Below, in pieces: positions 60,575-64,000 of a stretch of 64,000 bases of DNA. Under the pieces are notes generated by a model. It worked only from the letters and a program-made list of their open reading frames with translations. It had not been told where the DNA came from and made no database searches. The DNA is from Sphingobium baderi. GTDB lineage: Bacteria > Pseudomonadota > Alphaproteobacteria > Sphingomonadales > Sphingomonadaceae. The stretch is from assembly GCF_001456115.1 (NCBI RefSeq), contig NZ_CP013265.1, forward strand, positions 1 through 64,000. Reading direction: 5' to 3'. Position 1 is the first letter of the stretch; every line of letters starts with the position of its first letter. A program made the position numbers and the translations under genes.

Positions 60575-62915
60575 TATCCGCAACGACGGTCGGCCCGTCC
60601 CTCTCAAGCACCATTCCGCGCGCGGCGACACGCCTCGTAACAACGGCAATTTCGTGCGCGGGAGCCAGCTGCTCAACACCCAGGTCATCATGTGGCTGCA
60701 GGGCGCGAAGATGCCCTTCCTCATGTGGCTGGGCATCTTCGCCCTCTCCTATTTCACGATCCTCTCGTTCACCCTCGACGAGAACAATTTCCAGCTCATC
60801 TGCATGCGCATTCTGTCCTGGCTCTGGGACTGGTGTGCCCTCGATCCCATGAAGCAGGCCAACCTGCAGCTGCCAGACCATACCGTGCGCCATACCTACA
60901 TGGGGTACGTGCCCTATGTTCCCGAGGTCGCTCTCGCCTGGCACAAGGCAGTACGCGGCGTCATCGGTTCGATCCTGATCGCCTCGTTTGCGACCATCCC
61001 GGCTTCGATCTGGTATGTCGATTTCTCTCGGCGGCGCGGCGGCTCGATCATGGAAGAGCGGCACGAGCGCGGCGCCATGCTGGTGGATCGTGATCTGCTC
61101 TACAAGGAGATCAACCAGCACAACTATATGAAGTTCGTCGAGGAGGCCAAAGACCTCTTCCCCGACAAGAAACCACAAGCTGTTCTCAAAATGCCATTCG
61201 ATGCCCGCAAGGCTGCCGGCATCCACCATCCCTATTATCTTGCCGGTATCCCCTACCCGCACCGCCTCGAGCAATCCCACACCATGCTGCTCGGCACCAC
61301 CGGCACCGGCAAAACCACGGTCCTTCGGCGACACCTGGCTCAGATGCGCGAACGTCAGGATACCGCCGTAGTATTCGATCTTACCGGTGCTTACGTCGAA
61401 GCATTCTACGACCCTGAACGCGACACGATCCTCAATCCCATGGACGTGCGCTGCCCGTCATGGTCGATCTTCAATGACTGCTCGACATACAGCGAGTTCA
61501 CCGCCGCCGCTGCAGCCCTGATCCCTTCCGATGGTGGATCGTCGGAACCGTTCTGGGCCCTCGCCGCGCGCACCCTCTTCATCGAAATGTGCATGAAGCT
61601 CATTGAGAAAGGGCAGACCTCCAATCAGGCGCTCGCCGACAACCTGATGACGGCCGATCTCAAGCAGGTCCACCGTCATCTTCAGAAGACGATTGCCGAT
61701 CCGCTCACTGCCCCGGAAGCCGCCCGAATGGCGGAATCGATCCGCGCCGTTTTCAACACCAATGCGCAGGCGCTACGGTTCCTTCCCGACGAGGGCGAGC
61801 CATACTCGATCAAGAAGTGGATCACCGGCGAGAAGAAGCCCGGATCGATCCTTTTCACCACCTGTACTTATACCGACCTCGAGATGAACAAGGCGCTCCT
61901 GACCCTCTGGTCTAACCTTGCCATTCACTCGCTCATGACCATGCCGCACACCCGTTCGCTCCGCACCTGGTTCATGTTCGACGAGCTGGGTGCACTTCAC
62001 CGGCTACCCGCCATCGAGAACGGCCTTCAGACCGCCCGTAACTTCGGCGGAGCCATGATCCTTGGCCTGCACTCCTTCGACAAGCTGGTGCAGGTCTACG
62101 GGGAAGAAAACGCCCGTAACCTCTCCTCGCTTGCGCGCACAAAGCTGATGCTAGCTGCCGCTGATCTCGACACCGCCGAGCAGTGCGCCCGCTACATCGG
62201 CAATCGCGAAATCCGGCAAATGGATGAGGGCTATTCCTACGGCTACAATTCCACGCGCGACGCATCGACGCTGACACCGCGCAAGCAGATCGAACCGCTC
62301 GTTATTCCCGATGACATCATGAACCTGCCCTCGATGCATGGCTTCGTAAAATTCCCGGATGGATTTCCTGCAGCGCGCATCCAGCTGGAGTGGCAGCACT
62401 ATGCCAAGGTTGCCGAGGGCTTCATGCGCCGACCACCGTCAAAGCCGGGCGATCCGGACGGTAAGGTTCGCGGAGGTGGGGGAAAGCCGAAGGGTGGAGA
62501 TGACGGTGGGCGTGGTGAGAGCCTGACCCCCGCGCCAGAGGACATGGAAATGGGGGTGACGCCGATCGCGCTTGCCGCCGATATTCTCTCCCAGCCCACC
62601 GAGGAACAGCAGCGCGAGGCAGTTGAGAACGAGGCTGCTCAGCGCATGGATCTGGGCGTCCAGACCCCCGCCGATGGCAAAGACGATGGCGATCGGCGTG
62701 ACGAGCGTGATCGTGATGTGCGCGACCTCGACGCCGGCCAGGACAGCGCCTCCACTCAGTCGCGGGGATCGGAGTTCCGAAATCACAATCCCCTGCCCCA
62801 CGAGGAAGATCTTGGCGTGCGGGAGGCGCGTGATGGTTTCGGGACCGGCGATGGCATCGATCACCATCATGATCATGGTCATGGTCATGACGACGGCCTT
62901 GGCATGGGTGACTGA
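60561..62915 (+). CDS. Type IV coupling protein (TrwB/TraD family)
   Basis: Start at ATG 60561 (MARADIRNDGRPVPLKHHSA). Two membrane segments lie at residues about 52-75 and 133-155, then a cytoplasmic ATPase with Walker A GTTGTGKTT (245-253) and Walker B FMFDELGA (D474, E475). The region DNLMTADLKQVHRHLQKTIA resembles the all-alpha domain. The C-terminal tail is long, charged and ends in an unusual His/Asp/Gly-rich run. It pumps the relaxase-DNA complex into the secretion channel. It ends 2 bases before the relaxase start. Length 784 aa is larger than TrwB (507 aa) and nearer TraD. Confidence 0.92.
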   Translation: MARADIRNDGRPVPLKHHSARGDTPRNNGNFVRGSQLLNTQVIMWLQGAKMPFLMWLGIFALSYFTILSFTLDENNFQLICMRILSWLWDWCALDPMKQANLQLPDHTVRHTYMGYVPYVPEVALAWHKAVRGVIGSILIASFATIPASIWYVDFSRRRGGSIMEERHERGAMLVDRDLLYKEINQHNYMKFVEEAKDLFPDKKPQAVLKMPFDARKAAGIHHPYYLAGIPYPHRLEQSHTMLLGTTGTGKTTVLRRHLAQMRERQDTAVVFDLTGAYVEAFYDPERDTILNPMDVRCPSWSIFNDCSTYSEFTAAAAALIPSDGGSSEPFWALAARTLFIEMCMKLIEKGQTSNQALADNLMTADLKQVHRHLQKTIADPLTAPEAARMAESIRAVFNTNAQALRFLPDEGEPYSIKKWITGEKKPGSILFTTCTYTDLEMNKALLTLWSNLAIHSLMTMPHTRSLRTWFMFDELGALHRLPAIENGLQTARNFGGAMILGLHSFDKLVQVYGEENARNLSSLARTKLMLAAADLDTAEQCARYIGNREIRQMDEGYSYGYNSTRDASTLTPRKQIEPLVIPDDIMNLPSMHGFVKFPDGFPAARIQLEWQHYAKVAEGFMRRPPSKPGDPDGKVRGGGGKPKGGDDGGRGESLTPAPEDMEMGVTPIALAADILSQPTEEQQREAVENEAAQRMDLGVQTPADGKDDGDRRDERDRDVRDLDAGQDSASTQSRGSEFRNHNPLPHEEDLGVREARDGFGTGDGIDHHHDHGHGHDDGLGMGD

Positions 62916-62917
62916 CC

Positions 62918-64000
62918 ATGCATTCCATCGCCTCTGTCCGCTCCGCCGGCGGCGCCGCAAAATACTTCACCAACGACGATTTCGTCGCCGGTGACTACTA
63001 TACCAGCGAGCAGGCCGGCGACGTTAGCCAGTGGGGCGGCGAGGGGCTGAAGGATACCCCGATCGCTGAAGGCTCCGCCGTAACGCGCGAAGCCTTCGAG
63101 AAGGTGCTTCTGGGCGAAACTCCGACCGGCGAGCAGATCGAGGCGAAGGAGAACCGAAGGCCCGGTTACGACCTGACGTTCTCCGCGCCCAAATCGGTAT
63201 CCGTCATGGCCTACATTGCAGGTGACAAACGCATCCTTGGTCCAGAGGGTGCGCATATCAACGCGGTGCAGAAAACCATGGCGTGGGTCGAGAAGAACCT
63301 GGCCGAGGGGCGCAAGACCGCGGACGGGAAGACCGTGCCCGTAAAGACCGGAAATCTGGTCTATGCCCTCTTCCAGCACGATACGAGCCGCGCACTAGAT
63401 CCTCAGGCGCACATCCACGCCATCGTCGCCAACATGACGCGCATGCCGGACGGCAAATGGCAAGCGCTCCATGCCGATCGCATATGGGGCAACAACTCGG
63501 TCATCGGCTCGATCTACCATGCCTTCCTGCGCAATGAGATGGAGAAGCTGGGCTACAAGGTCGAGCTGCAGGGCAAGCACGGCACCTTCGAACTGTCCGG
63601 TGTGCCTAAGAAGGTGATAGAGGTTTTCAGCCAGCGCCGCGCGGACATCGTCGCCACCGCTCAGAACCTTGGCATCAAGAGCACTCAGGGCCTTCGTGAA
63701 GTGACGGCCCGGACACGAGATCCGAAACTCAACGTCGAGGATCGCGATGGCCTGATCAAGGGGTGGATCGACAAGGCCCAAGAGCTGGGCTTCACCGGCA
63801 AGGATGTTCTCGCCACCGCGTTGCGCGTGTCCGCCTCTCCACAGCAGGACACCATGATCGGTCGCAGCTACCAGGCCATGGTGGAAGTCGTGAAGTCTGC
63901 GCGCGAGTTCGTATCCGGCCTCCTGCGCTCACCCGATCCTCTGGTAGACAAGGGTATCGCCCGCATTGTCCAGTCGCCGGCAGAGGCCCGCGCGCAGATC
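62918..64000 (+). CDS. MobF relaxase (TrwC/TraI family), N-terminal part
   Basis: Cut by the window end; 361 residues are visible. The N-terminus carries candidate nicking tyrosines Y16, Y27 and Y28 (KYFTNDDF, GDYYTSEQ), and the metal-binding histidine triad is H154, H165 and H167 (FQHDTSRALDPQAHIHAIV), with the same spacing as TrwC H150, H161 and H163. GYDLTFSAPKSVSVM near residue 83 is the family signature. The missing C-terminal part should hold a RecD-like helicase. It nicks oriT, pilots the strand, and re-closes it in the recipient. Confidence 0.93.
   Translation, partial: MHSIASVRSAGGAAKYFTNDDFVAGDYYTSEQAGDVSQWGGEGLKDTPIAEGSAVTREAFEKVLLGETPTGEQIEAKENRRPGYDLTFSAPKSVSVMAYIAGDKRILGPEGAHINAVQKTMAWVEKNLAEGRKTADGKTVPVKTGNLVYALFQHDTSRALDPQAHIHAIVANMTRMPDGKWQALHADRIWGNNSVIGSIYHAFLRNEMEKLGYKVELQGKHGTFELSGVPKKVIEVFSQRRADIVATAQNLGIKSTQGLREVTARTRDPKLNVEDRDGLIKGWIDKAQELGFTGKDVLATALRVSASPQQDTMIGRSYQAMVEVVKSAREFVSGLLRSPDPLVDKGIARIVQSPAEARAQI

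Overview
The window looks like part of a large conjugative plasmid from a sphingomonad-type alphaproteobacterium (Novosphingobium, Sphingobium or Sphingomonas). The assignment rests on a RepA of the alphaproteobacterial RPA family with iterons, a DUF1173 gene, a long GC-rich set of small DUF genes typical of sphingomonad plasmids, and an R388-like mobilisation block (ribbon-helix-helix protein, coupling protein, MobF relaxase) that runs off the right end. No chromosomal core genes, rRNA, tRNA or CRISPR arrays were seen.

Layout. 1-4 kb is the replication region: a 20-bp tandem repeat array, a Cro/CI-type regulator, repA between an inverted iteron pair and five direct iterons, and a winged-helix protein. 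4.2-6.8 kb holds a secreted lytic transglycosylase, a DUF1173 gene and a small membrane protein. 7-24 kb is one co-directional series: a Toprim protein, a 1407-aa methyltransferase/Strawberry-notch helicase, a large ParB-like protein, an ArdC antirestriction protein, a DpdA-like (TGT-family) enzyme, a RelBE pair, a PAPS-reductase-like protein and many small genes of unknown function. It resembles a conjugative leading region devoted to protecting and establishing the plasmid. The series continues at 32.7-36.9 kb (HerA-like ATPase, a protein with seven tandem SANT-like repeats, a second PAPS-reductase-like gene) and at 49.2-50.7 kb (DUF3768, a Phd/PemK-type pair).

Two GInt-type islands interrupt this backbone. 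GInt-A (about 24.36-31.44 kb, 7,083 bp) carries ginA, ginB and ginC plus two small cargo genes. GInt-B (about 36.95-49.20 kb, 12,246 bp, opposite orientation) carries ginABCD plus an arsenic-resistance cargo (arsH, a GNAT gene, two arsR, arsO, a double-domain arsC, acr3). In both cases, joining the flanking sequence at a short imperfect direct repeat restores one continuous reading frame, so the insertion points can be read almost to the base. Both islands carry, at the end away from the gin genes, the same two-hairpin element. Its 20-bp stem differs between copies by compensatory changes while the loop is identical. This is the strongest candidate for an undescribed functional element.

50.8-60 kb holds small membrane proteins, a regulator, an IHF-alpha-like protein, DUF736 and DUF2493 genes, and three stretches unusually rich in long perfect hairpins. 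60-64 kb is the mobilisation block, with a likely oriT just upstream.
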